Assembly (NCBI GenBank): GCA_039821645.1
Contig: JBCBNU010000001.1
Span: forward strand, 62,001 to 126,000
Direction: 5' to 3'
Length of the DNA: 64,000 nucleotides
Source of the DNA: CALBPI01 sp039821645
GTDB taxonomy: Bacteria > Pseudomonadota > Gammaproteobacteria > Steroidobacterales > Woeseiaceae
In this document: piece after piece, positions 8,413-17,376 of the stretch
How positions within the stretch are numbered: the first letter of the stretch is position 1
How the letters are laid out: every line of letters starts with the position of its first letter
The notes under the pieces: generated by a model
Seen by the model: the letters and a program-made list of their open reading frames with translations, nothing else
Database searches by the model: none
What the model was told of the DNA's origin: nothing
Made by a program: the position numbers and the translations under genes

Positions 8413-9578
8413 TTTGATCCTGTGTAGGCGTTTCGATAGATGGCGCGTGCATCGGCCTCAGTGACCGGTCGCGGATTGTTGGTCAAGAGGCGCTGCTGCA
8501 GCATGGCGTCTTTGGCAAGCATTTCGATGTCTTGCTCGGGTACCTCAGCATCGGCGAGCGTGGCGGGTAGGTTGAGATCGGTAATCAACCGAATGAAATA
8601 CGCAACGAGTTGATCTGCCCGTTCAGTTTCGCTGTCAGCGATTAGGTCTCTTGCGATAAATATCTCCGCCAATTCCGAGTACCACTTCGCGCAGCTAGGG
8701 CTGTTGAATGCCAACACACTCGGCAAGACGAGTGAGTTACTGAGCCCGTGCGGTATGTGGTAGTGACCACCAAGTGGGTACGCCAACGCGTGTATTGCCG
8801 CGACCGGCGCATTTGCGAATGCCTGCCCGGCAAGGCAGGCCCCAAGCAGCATCGCCTCGCGCGCTTCCAGATCGCCGCCATTGTGCGTGGCGGTCTTGAT
8901 GTTTTTCGATAGCAGCGCAAGCGCTTGCTTGGCGAGTGTGTCGGAGTAGATGTTTTTCTTGTGGATGCTGGTGTACGCCTCAACGGCATGCACCATCGCA
9001 TCGACGCCGGTCATGGCGGTGATGTGCGGCGGCAGACCGAGCGTCAGCTCCGCATCCAGCAGCGCCACATCAGCAAACAGCTCGGCGGATACTACCCCCA
9101 TCTTCGTGGTCTCGCCGGTGGTGACGATGGCGACAGCGGTCACCTCTGATCCGGTACCGGCGGTTGTTGGAATCATGATCAACGGCAAGCGTTTTCCCTT
9201 AACGTTGTCTACGCCGTAAATGTCCGCAAGCGATTCGTTGGAGTTTGCCAACAATGCAACCAGCTTTGCCGTGTCCATCGAGCTGCCGCCACCGAAGCCG
9301 ATCACGCCGTCGATGTTGTTTTCCATGGCGAGCGCAACCGCATCGAGCACAACCTGCTCCGGTGGGTCAGCAACGACGTCGCTGTAAACAATCGCTTCAA
9401 GATTGGCGGTATCGAGGTGAGCGTTTAGTGAATCCAAAATACCGAGCGCGACAATGCCGGAGTCGGTGACCACCATCGGTCGATCAATGCCCAATCGCGC
9501 GCATTGATTCGCAATCTGCGAGAGCGAGCCGGATTCGCTGATTATCGTGTTGACGGTATTGAAGGTGAACGGTTGCAT
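8409..9578 (-). CDS. Iron-containing alcohol dehydrogenase (group III)
   Basis: 389 aa NAD(P)-dependent, metal-dependent alcohol dehydrogenase of the FucO/butanol dehydrogenase type. The nucleotide-binding loop is GFGGGSSMDTAK, followed by PTTAGTGSEVT. Metal-ligand regions are DAMVHAVEAY, AIHALAYPLGGHYHIPHG and the second His in that stretch. I chose the ATG at 9578 (protein begins MQPFTF); a TTG four codons upstream is possible, and no strong ribosome site separates them. It is cotranscribed with the thioesterase, suggesting aldehyde/alcohol and acyl-CoA interconversion in one pathway (inference). It is divergent from rhlE. Confidence 0.9.
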   Translation of the reverse strand: MQPFTFNTVNTIISESGSLSQIANQCARLGIDRPMVVTDSGIVALGILDSLNAHLDTANLEAIVYSDVVADPPEQVVLDAVALAMENNIDGVIGFGGGSSMDTAKLVALLANSNESLADIYGVDNVKGKRLPLIMIPTTAGTGSEVTAVAIVTTGETTKMGVVSAELFADVALLDAELTLGLPPHITAMTGVDAMVHAVEAYTSIHKKNIYSDTLAKQALALLSKNIKTATHNGGDLEAREAMLLGACLAGQAFANAPVAAIHALAYPLGGHYHIPHGLSNSLVLPSVLAFNSPSCAKWYSELAEIFIARDLIADSETERADQLVAYFIRLITDLNLPATLADAEVPEQDIEMLAKDAMLQQRLLTNNPRPVTEADARAIYRNAYTGSK

Positions 9579-9788
9579 CGCTACAGACAATACCGAGGTT
9601 GTATGGAGCCGTCATCAAGGATTTGCTCGCAGATTCAATAAACCTGCTATGCTGTGCTCCGCAGCGTCCATCGGTCGACGCTTGATGGTCCGGCAGCCTG
9701 CCGCACCACGAACTCCTATCCAAGGCCTGGACCGAAACTCGCCGGCATAGTCCGTACGCGATGTTCAGGCACTCCGGAGAACACTCCA

Positions 9789-11132
9789 TTGTTATTTAAA
9801 GAACTCAGCCTTTCGGCTGAATTGTTGCGTGCGGTCGAAGAACAGGGCTACACGGAAGCAACACCAATTCAAGCGGCAGCGATTCCTGCTGTCCTCGACG
9901 GTCGCGATATTTTGGCGAGCGCCCAGACCGGCACCGGCAAGACCGCCGGATTCACCTTGCCGCTTTTGCAGAAGCTAATGCGTCATCGACCCAAAGGAAA
10001 GCAGCGTCGGATTCGAGCGTTGATTTTGGTGCCGACACGCGAGCTTGCGATTCAAGTGAGCGACAGCGTGCGAGCTTATGGTGCTCACCTGCCGCTTAAG
10101 TCGATGCAGATTTTTGGCGGCGTGAGCATTCGTCCGCAGATCAGCAAGCTCCGCCAAGGCGTCGATATCGTTGTCGCAACGCCGGGGCGTTTACTCGATC
10201 ACGCACAACAGAACACCATCGATCTCAGCCACATCGACACACTGATTCTCGATGAGGCAGATCGCATGCTCGATATGGGCTTTATCCGAGACATTCGACG
10301 CATTCTTAAACTGGTACCGAGTGAGCGTCAGAATCTGTTGTTCTCGGCGACCTTCTCCAAAGATATTTTGAATCTTGCATCGACCATTCTCGATAACCCG
10401 GTCGAGATTGAGATTGCGCCGCGGAACACCACCGCAGAGCGCGTGACGCAGATGATTCATCCGGTTGCGACGTCGCGCAAGCGATCACTCTTGTCGTATC
10501 TGATTGGTTCAGGCAACTGGCAGCAAGTGTTGGTGTTCACGCGTACAAAACGTGGTGCGAATCGACTGGCTGATAATCTGATCGATGATGGCATTGAAGC
10601 TGTCGCGATCCATGGCAATAAATCACAGGGCGCACGTACCCGCGCACTGAAAGATTTCAAATCAGGCGAAGTGCGCGTACTGGTCGCCACGGATATCGCG
10701 GCGCGCGGTCTGGACATCGACAAGTTGCCGCATGTCGTTAATTTCGATCTGCCGGCAGTCGCAGAAGACTATGTACACCGAATCGGGCGAACCGCTCGCG
10801 CGGGTCAGGATGGACACGCGGTATCACTCGTCAGCGGTGATGAGAGACCGTTGTTGAAAGCGATCGAACGATTGTTGAAGACAACACTTCCGAAAGAAGT
10901 GGTCGAAGGTTATGAGCCAGGCTCTGAGTCGGAAGAGGCGTCTACCGAACAACGTCGTCGACCCAGTCGGAATCGTCCACGGAAGAAGGCGACATCATCA
11001 ACAGCGAAGAAGCGTCCGGCAAAGAAGAAGCCGCAATCGCGTAAACGCCCCGCTAACAAAGACGCGAGCGGCAAGCCGCCACGTCGTCGCAGACGGCGGA
11101 AGAAGTCTCCAGCGACGGGTACGGGCGGGTAG
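9789..11132 (+). CDS. rhlE: DEAD-box ATP-dependent RNA helicase RhlE
   Basis: 447 aa cytoplasmic RNA helicase. Motifs in order: Q motif (GYTEATPIQ), Walker A AQTGTGKT, PTRELAIQ, TPGRLLDH, DEAD, SAT, ARGLDID and HRIGRTARAG. The tail from about residue 390 is strongly basic with Lys/Arg/Pro runs, as in RhlE-type proteins that use it to bind RNA. The start is a TTG at 9789 (protein LLFKELSLS, matching the family N-terminus), with GGAG about 9 bases upstream. A longer frame from 9654 adds 45 residues unlike any helicase and is rejected. The family remodels ribosomal RNA and aids mRNA decay and cold growth. Confidence 0.92.
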   Translation: MLFKELSLSAELLRAVEEQGYTEATPIQAAAIPAVLDGRDILASAQTGTGKTAGFTLPLLQKLMRHRPKGKQRRIRALILVPTRELAIQVSDSVRAYGAHLPLKSMQIFGGVSIRPQISKLRQGVDIVVATPGRLLDHAQQNTIDLSHIDTLILDEADRMLDMGFIRDIRRILKLVPSERQNLLFSATFSKDILNLASTILDNPVEIEIAPRNTTAERVTQMIHPVATSRKRSLLSYLIGSGNWQQVLVFTRTKRGANRLADNLIDDGIEAVAIHGNKSQGARTRALKDFKSGEVRVLVATDIAARGLDIDKLPHVVNFDLPAVAEDYVHRIGRTARAGQDGHAVSLVSGDERPLLKAIERLLKTTLPKEVVEGYEPGSESEEASTEQRRRPSRNRPRKKATSSTAKKRPAKKKPQSRKRPANKDASGKPPRRRRRRKKSPATGTGG

Positions 11133-11156
11133 CTGGTACGCGGCAGTGTCCGAAAA

Positions 11157-11173
11157 GTTACAACCATTGTAAC
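11157..11173. repeat. 17-bp palindrome downstream of rhlE
   Basis: GTTACAA-CCA-TTGTAAC is a perfect 7-bp inverted repeat with a 3-base centre, 24 bp after the rhlE stop. No T-run follows, so it is not a standard terminator; it could be a weak hairpin or an operator. The rest of 11133-11342 shows no gene, only an 8-bp inverted repeat, GCTGTCAG (11307-11314) and CTGACAGC (11330-11337). Confidence 0.4.
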
Positions 11174-11342
11174 CTTGGCGAGCAATCTCGTATCTTTAGT
11201 CGCTTGTATGGCAAGACGCTTGAGCTGACTGAAAAATAGCCAAGGCTGAATCTTTTAGCAGACTAGTCTTTTCCATTTTTTCTTGTTCAGACAATCTGCA
11301 AATGGTGCTGTCAGGGTCCAATCCGGCTTCTGACAGCGCCCG

Positions 11343-11888
11343 TCACATTTTGGTCAGCGCCAGCTCATCTAGTTTCCGATTCCCAAGAACCAATAATTGG
11401 TCTTCGTATCCGGCGTCTATCTTTTCAAGCGTTCTCGCTAGGCCTAGCAAAGACTCCAGCATCTCGAGACACGTCCATTCAGCAGAACCATGGAAAACAG
11501 TACTTGGAATTCTAGATCCGAAATCTCATCGATTGCGCCAGGATACGTTTCCGTAGTGATAAGAAAATACTCGGGTGGAAAATGCACTAATGCAGGCAGT
11601 GCCTTCCCGATGGTCTTGTCGCTCGCGAAACCCTTGTTGAGAAGATACTCGTAACCTGAACGATTCTCCGCTGCCAGAGTGAGAATTAAAGAGATAACGC
11701 GCGGCCGCTTTAAACACTTGGAAGTGATCGTTGAAGTCACCCTCGCTAAGGCATGACCCAAACGACTCTGGACTCGAAAAGCGAGTAAGTTCAATTTCTC
11801 CCATCGCCTTGCCACAGTTGGCTTCGGCAGTCGCAGGTTGCAAAGAGAGAAGGAAACCAAGTGCGGATAACATGATGCGGGTGCTCAT
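11343..11888 (-). pseudogene. Secreted protein of unknown function, broken by two compensating frameshifts
   Basis: The frame starts at 11888 (signal peptide to about residue 21, then ANCGKAMGEIELTRF) and is sensible to about 11710. From there the neighbouring frame continues in protein-like sequence (NRSGYEYLLNKGFASDKTIG, then AIDEISDLEFQVLF). Near 11470 the original frame resumes with LEMLESLLGLARTLEKID and LDELALTKM, ending at the TGA at 11343-11345. The product without the shifts would be about 180 aa. Two indels that cancel suggest either a decaying gene or two sequencing/assembly errors. I do not recognise the family. Confidence 0.55.
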
Positions 11889-11971
11889 ATCCTGAAGCTT
11901 ACCTCAAGCCGCAAGAAGGGATCGACCCAGCGTCTGGCACGGCTAGGAAAAAAGAGGCGCAAACATCATCG

Positions 11972-14008
11972 CTACAGGGCAGCCGCCAGCCGGCTGCCCT
12001 GATTGATAGCACGTTTCGCGTCGAGCTCTGCCGCAACATCGGCACCACCAATAACGTGCACGGGAATACCCGCCTTCTCCAATGGCGCCTTCAATTCTTC
12101 TAGTGGAATCTGTCCAGCACACATGATGATGTTGTCGACGTCGAGCCAGGTCGGGTCTTTACGACCATCGCCAAACGTTATCAGCAGACCTTCGTCGCTG
12201 ATCTGCTCATAGTTCACTTCGCCGATCATCTTCACACCTTTCATCTTCAAAGATGACCGATGAATCCAGCCGGTGGTTTTACCGAGCTTCGCACCGAGTT
12301 TGCCTTTCTTGCGTTGGAGCAGGGTCACCTCGCGGGCGGGTCCGGCGGGTTGCGCGCGCTCACGCGATAAACCGCCACGAGCATCCGCGGGGTCAACTAC
12401 GCCCCACTCGGCGAGCCACTCATTCAAGTCCATCGTTGATGATTGACCCTCCTCATGAACGAGATACTCAGCCACGTCAAAACCGATACCGCCAGCGCCG
12501 ATGATTGCTACCCGTTTACCAACGGGCGCTTTATTGCGCAGGACATCGACGTAGTTAAGTACTTTGGGGTGATCCTGCCCGGGGATTTTCGGGTCGCGCG
12601 GCACAACACCGGTCGCAACAATGACACCGTCGTAGCCCTCATCGATCAACAGTGACTCGGAGACATCTGTGCCAAGTTTCAGATCGACAGTGCTGAGTTC
12701 GAGCTGACGTTTGTAATAGCGCAGCATTTCGAAAAATTCTTCCTTGCCAGGAATCGCTGCGGCCATATTGAGCTGCCCGCCGATCTTGTCGGCACGATCG
12801 TATAGATCCACTTTGTGCCCGCGTTCGTTGAGTACCAGCGAGGTCGACAGTCCGGCCGGGCCTGCACCGATGACGGCAAAACGGCGCACCGTCTCGGTCT
12901 TCTCATAGTTCAACTCAGTCTCATGACACGCCCGCGGGTTCACCAGACAGCTGCTCGTCTTGTTTGAAAACGTATGATCCAGGCACGCCTGATTGCAGGC
13001 GATGCAGACGTTAATCTCATCAGCACGTCCTTCACGAGATTTCTTCGCGAACTCCGGGTCAGCGAGCAACGGCCGCGCCAGCGACACCATGTCTGCATCG
13101 CCGTTTTCCAGAATTTCCTCCGCAACGCTCGGTAGGTTGATCCGGTTCGAGGTCACCAGGGGAATGCTGACCTCTTCTTTCATTTTTCGAGTGACCCACG
13201 TAAACGCCTTGCGTGGGACGGAAGTCGCAATCGTCGGTACACGAGCCTCATGCCAACCAATGCCGGTATTAATGATGGTGGCACCCGCGTTTTCGATGGC
13301 CTTTGCGAGTTGCACGGTCTCGTCCCACGTGCTGCCGTCCGGAATCAAATCGATCATCGAAAGGCGATAAATGATGATGAAGTCATCGCCGACAGCTTCA
13401 CGTGTGCGTGACACGATTTCGATTGGCAGCTGCATCCGGCGCCCGTAGTCGCCGCCCCATTTGTCGGTCCGTTGGTTGGTATGGCTCACCAGGAACTCGT
13501 TTATGAAGTAGCCTTCTGAGCCCATGATTTCGACGCCGTCGTAACCGGCTTCGCGAGCACGCTTCGCGCAGTTGACGAAGTCGCGAATTTGTCGCTCGAC
13601 ACCAGCGGTCGACAACTCGCGTGGCGTAAATGGGGTGATCGGCGAACGAATTTTCGAGGGCGCAACGGCCAGCGGATGATAGGCATATCGTCCGGCATGG
13701 AGGATTTGCAATGCGATTTTGCCGCCTTCTTCATGGACCGCGGCGGTCACCGTCTGGTGCTTCGCCGCCTCTCCACGAGTGGTCAGCTTGCCAGCGAACG
13801 GCTTGACCCAGCCAGCACGGTTCGGCGCGTAACCGCCGGTAACAATAATACCTACCTCACCGCGCGCACGCTCTCGAAAGTATGCAGCCAGCTTCGCGTG
13901 CTGATTGCCATCTTCAAGGCCCGTGTGCATCGACCCCATGAGGATTCGATTCCGAAGTGTGGTGAACCCTAGATCAAGTGGCGTAAAAAGGCGCGGATAC
14001 TGAGTCAC
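11972..14008 (-). CDS. fadH: 2,4-dienoyl-CoA reductase-type NADH:flavin oxidoreductase (FadH-like)
   Basis: 678 aa, close to E. coli FadH in length and layout. The N-terminal FMN TIM barrel (about 1-340) includes YDGVEIMGSEGYFINEFLVS. The 4Fe-4S cysteines follow in CIACNQACLDHTFSNKTSSC. Then come an FAD Rossmann motif (AVIGAGPAGLSTS) and an NAD(P) motif (VAIIGAGGIGFDVAEYL). It reduces 2,4-dienoyl-CoA during beta-oxidation of polyunsaturated fatty acids. Related old-yellow-enzyme fusions act on other enoates, so the substrate is inferred. It appears monocistronic. Confidence 0.88.
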   Translation of the reverse strand: MTQYPRLFTPLDLGFTTLRNRILMGSMHTGLEDGNQHAKLAAYFRERARGEVGIIVTGGYAPNRAGWVKPFAGKLTTRGEAAKHQTVTAAVHEEGGKIALQILHAGRYAYHPLAVAPSKIRSPITPFTPRELSTAGVERQIRDFVNCAKRAREAGYDGVEIMGSEGYFINEFLVSHTNQRTDKWGGDYGRRMQLPIEIVSRTREAVGDDFIIIYRLSMIDLIPDGSTWDETVQLAKAIENAGATIINTGIGWHEARVPTIATSVPRKAFTWVTRKMKEEVSIPLVTSNRINLPSVAEEILENGDADMVSLARPLLADPEFAKKSREGRADEINVCIACNQACLDHTFSNKTSSCLVNPRACHETELNYEKTETVRRFAVIGAGPAGLSTSLVLNERGHKVDLYDRADKIGGQLNMAAAIPGKEEFFEMLRYYKRQLELSTVDLKLGTDVSESLLIDEGYDGVIVATGVVPRDPKIPGQDHPKVLNYVDVLRNKAPVGKRVAIIGAGGIGFDVAEYLVHEEGQSSTMDLNEWLAEWGVVDPADARGGLSRERAQPAGPAREVTLLQRKKGKLGAKLGKTTGWIHRSSLKMKGVKMIGEVNYEQISDEGLLITFGDGRKDPTWLDVDNIIMCAGQIPLEELKAPLEKAGIPVHVIGGADVAAELDAKRAINQGSRLAAAL

Positions 14009-14077
14009 TGGAACAATCCTCTTCGGCCGGTGCTGGCAAACACGTCATTGTTTCTACGAACGCGCCAAACCACAAGC

Positions 14078-14109
14078 AAAAAAAAGACCCTGCCGTCGCG
14101 GAACGGCAG
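14078..14109 (-). terminator. Rho-independent terminator of the minus-strand membrane-protein gene
   Basis: Read on the minus strand, CTGCCGT (14109-14103) pairs with ACGGCAG (14096-14090) across a 6-base loop. An uninterrupted run of eight T follows after four bases (14085-14078). It lies 30 bp after the stop of the gene at 14139-14669. Confidence 0.8.
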
Positions 14110-14138
14110 AGCCTTTACTCACTCTTCTAAAGCGGCGC

Positions 14139-14669
14139 TTACGCGGCAGCGTTTGCGGTCGGCAATTCAACCTGACGAGCGCGAATCAGCTTGTTACCGC
14201 GCAACATGAAGAACAACGCGAGGCCGAACTGCATGGTGTGCGGATTGCTGAGGGTGATCGAGCCCCAATAGAAGAAGTAAATGACGCCACCAATGGCTGA
14301 AGCCAATGCAAAACCAGCGATACGAGTGATGATATCACCACCCAACCGGAGCAAGTTGTGCTTCGGATTCCAAGTCTCCACGATGCCACCGACGATCAGC
14401 GCGATGACGCCAAGCACTTCCGCGAGTCCGTTCAGCACATACAGCACTGCCGGGACGCCAAAGTCTCCAGGGTTCGTGAATACAGACGGGAATTTCTGGA
14501 TGCCATAGCTCCAGATCAGCACCGCCAAAGGAATCCGCAGAAACCAGTGGGCGATGCGGTCAGACCAGCCAAGGTCTGCGATGTAGCCAGTACCGGCCGC
14601 GCGGGTCAGCCAGTCTGAGCCCGATTTTTCGGACCCTTCGTTAAACGTCGGATTTACGTCGGTAGACAT
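14139..14669 (-). CDS. Four-helix integral membrane protein, unknown function
   Basis: 176 aa. A polar N-terminus of about 35 residues precedes WSDRIAHWFLRIPLAVLIW and four hydrophobic segments (about 40-60, 75-98, 112-132 and 138-156). The arrangement resembles DoxX/YkgB-type small membrane proteins, but I cannot assign a family firmly. The ribosome site is visible: the ATG at 14669 follows GGAGGTTACCC. It has its own terminator and a 360-bp upstream spacer, so it is a single-gene unit. Confidence 0.75.
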   Translation of the reverse strand: MSTDVNPTFNEGSEKSGSDWLTRAAGTGYIADLGWSDRIAHWFLRIPLAVLIWSYGIQKFPSVFTNPGDFGVPAVLYVLNGLAEVLGVIALIVGGIVETWNPKHNLLRLGGDIITRIAGFALASAIGGVIYFFYWGSITLSNPHTMQFGLALFFMLRGNKLIRARQVELPTANAAA

Positions 14670-15032
14670 GGGTAACCTCCATTCCGTGTGTCTGCAGCGC
14701 CTCTTGCAGCAATGTGCGTTTGTGTGTTGCTGTCACCTCTATCGATGAACGGCTTCTGCTTGTCTAAAAAGCCCCATTTTTGTCGAAGAAAAACCTAGTC
14801 AATCTACGACCTGTCTAGAATAGCGATTATCAGTTTCATTTTCTACTGAAATAACTGAAAAAATTGTTAGGACCTTTCGATATAGGGATTTGGTCACTTT
14901 TCTAAGAGTTTTTGGTCTCGGATTTACTTCAAATCCACCAAATTGTCGAAAATATGTCGATTTATGAATCCAGTTCAAATCACTGAGTAGGTTTGTAGCA
15001 ACATATAGGTCCTGAAATGCGGAGACACAGCG
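14670..15032. other. AT-rich intergenic region between divergent genes
   Basis: The 363 bp between the membrane-protein gene and the MAPEG gene have a visibly higher A+T content than the flanking genes. I see no convincing coding frame on either strand, no RNA gene and no strong repeat. It presumably holds both divergent promoters. GGAG ends 9 bases before the ATG at 15033. Confidence 0.5.
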
Positions 15033-15422
15033 ATGCCCATTGAAGTCAAAATCCTCGGATTTGCCGCACTGTTGCAGTACGTCCAGTTCATCCTGATGGC
15101 GATACCCGTCAATCTGCAGTTGGGCACGGCTTACACGGCAGGACCTCGCGACGAGCAAAAAATTGCCAAAGGCATGGCAGGGCGTCTCAAGAGAGCGATG
15201 GAAAACCATTTCGAGGCGCTGGTGCTGTTCGCTATTGCTGTGGTCGTGGTGGTTTTGAGCGAATCCAGCAGTGGTCTGACACAGAGCTGCGCTTGGGTTT
15301 ACCTCGCAGCTCGCATTGCCTATGTCCCCGCCTACGCCTCAGGCGTCTATCTGTTGCGATCCGTGGTGTGGGCAGTCGGATTCCTGGCTACGTTGTTCAT
15401 GCTGATCGCCGCGCTGTTCTGA
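15033..15422 (+). CDS. MAPEG-family membrane protein
   Basis: 129 aa with four membrane helices. The MAPEG (membrane-associated eicosanoid and glutathione metabolism) signature RAMENHFEALVLFAIAV lies at about residues 51-67, and RIAYVPAYASGVYLLRS follows before the last helix. Eukaryotic relatives are glutathione-dependent; the function of bacterial short MAPEG proteins is mostly unknown. It stands alone. A CATGTTT/AAACATG inverted repeat (15423-15429 and 15438-15444) lies directly after the stop but lacks a T-run. Confidence 0.85.
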   Translation: MPIEVKILGFAALLQYVQFILMAIPVNLQLGTAYTAGPRDEQKIAKGMAGRLKRAMENHFEALVLFAIAVVVVVLSESSSGLTQSCAWVYLAARIAYVPAYASGVYLLRSVVWAVGFLATLFMLIAALF

Positions 15423-15538
15423 CATGTTTTGACATACAAACATGGCGGATTTAATCCGGATTCGCTGATCTCTGACATGTTCCATCCTGATGCATGCGCT
15501 CATGATGCTAGCAACAGTTCAGAGACCAGCAAATGACA

Positions 15539-16309
15539 TCAGCCGCGAGTGGACACCGCAAGCCGAACCAGCTCAAAGTTCCGCGTGCCACTAGTCAGTA
15601 AATTCGAGTGCTCTTGAAACCCATCAGATTGTAAGAAGCGATCTAATCCATCCTCGGTATCCCATTCCACGAAGGTGAGTCGAGACGGTGCTGTATCAGA
15701 CGGGACTAGTGCTGCAAATGCGGGATCGGTCATTTGATACACAAATCGACCGCCCACAGCATTCATCGCGGGTTCGATGCGCTTGAGATAATTGTCGTAA
15801 TCATCAGGACGCTCCGGGTTCACCCAAGCGGTCGCCAGCGTGTAGTACTTGTCGGATGCAAAGCGCATGGTCACGCTGTCGCTCGCTGTCTTGTCGAAAA
15901 TTCGAAGATCATCCCAGCCCTCGGGCCGTGTCTCCTTGATGGGTTTCCACTCGGGTTGCGCGTCGAAGGTTTGCTCCGCAGCCATGCTGGGCCAGGAGTA
16001 GAAGGCAAGCGCTTGTGGTTTGAACTCGCCATAGAGCACATCAGTGACGACCAGGCTGCCAAGCACTTTCATACCGTGCGTGGTTGCGAGGCCAAATGCG
16101 CCTTGTATGTATTTCGTGCGAGCTTCAGCGGCCTGTTCTCCAGGCTTTGTGATAATCGAAATCAGCGATATCAGTTCGCCTTCGCTGTACGAGACCTCGA
16201 GTACTCTTGTGGGTTTCGGACTTGCGAGCGCCGTAGCCGCGCAAAGCAAGGCAGCGAGCGCCAGGTTGATGGTTAGTGCGAACAAGCGTGACAGATTAAG
16301 AACAGACAT
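15539..16309 (-). CDS. Secreted protein with two dimeric alpha/beta-barrel-like domains
   Basis: 256 aa with a signal peptide of about 29 residues ending ALAS. The mature protein appears to be a tandem of two ferredoxin-like halves, about residues 35-130 (containing KYIQGAFGLATTHGMKVLGS and ALAFYSWPSM) and 140-250 (containing YDNYLKRIEPAMNAVGGRFV and LTFVEWDTEDGLDRFL). This pattern recalls DUF1330/ABM-type domains, normally cytoplasmic single units. No catalytic residue can be named. It is followed by the LysR gene upstream on the same strand, 100 bp away; the link is unclear. Confidence 0.7.
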   Translation of the reverse strand: MSVLNLSRLFALTINLALAALLCAATALASPKPTRVLEVSYSEGELISLISIITKPGEQAAEARTKYIQGAFGLATTHGMKVLGSLVVTDVLYGEFKPQALAFYSWPSMAAEQTFDAQPEWKPIKETRPEGWDDLRIFDKTASDSVTMRFASDKYYTLATAWVNPERPDDYDNYLKRIEPAMNAVGGRFVYQMTDPAFAALVPSDTAPSRLTFVEWDTEDGLDRFLQSDGFQEHSNLLTSGTRNFELVRLAVSTRG

Positions 16310-16409
16310 GTGATGAAACCTCCTCGTTGTGAGGTTCCACAGCCTATTGTGCTGGCTCGATTCTGGCGCGGATTGTTTTGATACCTGTGTGGTTCAGATT
16401 TGTTCCGCT

Positions 16410-17279
16410 CTACAGCACCCCCTGAATCAAATCTCGATTCTGTTTTAGGTAGTCACCGAAGAAACGAATTGCGGCGGTCGCTCGCTCGGTTTTCGCAAGG
16501 TCTGGATGGCACAAAACCCAGAATGTCTCTGCTGCCATCACCGGCGCATTAGGCAAGCGAATTAGGTCTGGATCACGATCGGCCATGAAGCACGCTGCTC
16601 GGGATATTCCAAGACCTTTCCTCAGTGCATGGAACCGTCCGAGAATACTCGTGATTCGCATGGCGACGGGTGCGGACGGATGGGGTGACTCATCCAGCCA
16701 GTCTGGCCAGCGAACTGTGTCCTCGTCAGGCGCAATCCACTTGTAATCTCTCGCTTCTGTCTGGTCCCAATAATCGCGATGCGCGTAGAACGACAACATG
16801 TAAGGAAACAGCCGTCGCCCAACCCAGTGTTCTGGTGGGTGCTCAGAAGTTCGAATCACGACGTCGGCTTCCGCCCGGTCAAGATTGACAAGATCGTCTG
16901 ATGCGTCAACGGTCAGGTCGATCCCGGGATATCGATCCGTAAACTCCGTCATCGCTTCGAATAGTAAGAACTGCAACACCGGATTCGGTACGGAGATGCA
17001 CAGTTGTCCAGATAGGCTGGTTTCGGTAGCGCGTCGTTTTCGCGACGCTGCATCGACCAGAGCTTCCATTTGCTCAGCCGCATCGAACACAACTTCGCCC
17101 GATTTTGAGGGCCAAAGACCCGACGGCGACTTTTGCACAAATGGACCACCAGGTCGGCTATTTAAATGCGCGAGTCGGCGCGAAACCGTGGCGTGGCTGA
17201 CGCCAAGTGACTTGGCGGCTCCGCGCACCGTCTTCTCACGAATCAGAGCAAGGATAAGTCGATAGTCGTCCCAATTCAT
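16410..17279 (-). CDS. LysR-family transcriptional regulator
   Basis: 289 aa: N-terminal winged helix (RGAAKSLGVSHATVSRRLAHL, about residues 17-37), then a LysR substrate-binding domain (CISVPNPVLQFLLFEAMTEF onward). I start at the ATG 17279 (MNWDDYRLILAL), the usual LysR N-terminus; a further in-frame start at 17324 adds 15 unlike residues. The gene is divergent from an outer-membrane receptor gene 97 bp away, the classical layout for a LysR regulator and its target. Ligand unknown. Confidence 0.9.
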   Translation of the reverse strand: MNWDDYRLILALIREKTVRGAAKSLGVSHATVSRRLAHLNSRPGGPFVQKSPSGLWPSKSGEVVFDAAEQMEALVDAASRKRRATETSLSGQLCISVPNPVLQFLLFEAMTEFTDRYPGIDLTVDASDDLVNLDRAEADVVIRTSEHPPEHWVGRRLFPYMLSFYAHRDYWDQTEARDYKWIAPDEDTVRWPDWLDESPHPSAPVAMRITSILGRFHALRKGLGISRAACFMADRDPDLIRLPNAPVMAAETFWVLCHPDLAKTERATAAIRFFGDYLKQNRDLIQGVL

Positions 17280-17376
17280 TGGTGCATTATCGTACCAATT
17301 GCTGCGATCAACAATCCACGACATAAATCACCATCCCCGACAGAATGCCGTATTCTCGTTTTTGGCAGGTTTTTCA

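Noticed and set aside
9654..9788. Longer N-terminus for rhlE
   Set aside because: Residues are unlike any helicase; TTG 9789 has a good ribosome site and the family N-terminus.
14799..15209. 136-codon minus-strand frame
   Set aside because: Overlaps the MAPEG gene on the opposite strand; MAPEG has clear motifs and this frame has none.
15734..16276. 180-codon plus-strand frame
   Set aside because: Antisense to the secreted two-domain protein, no family features.
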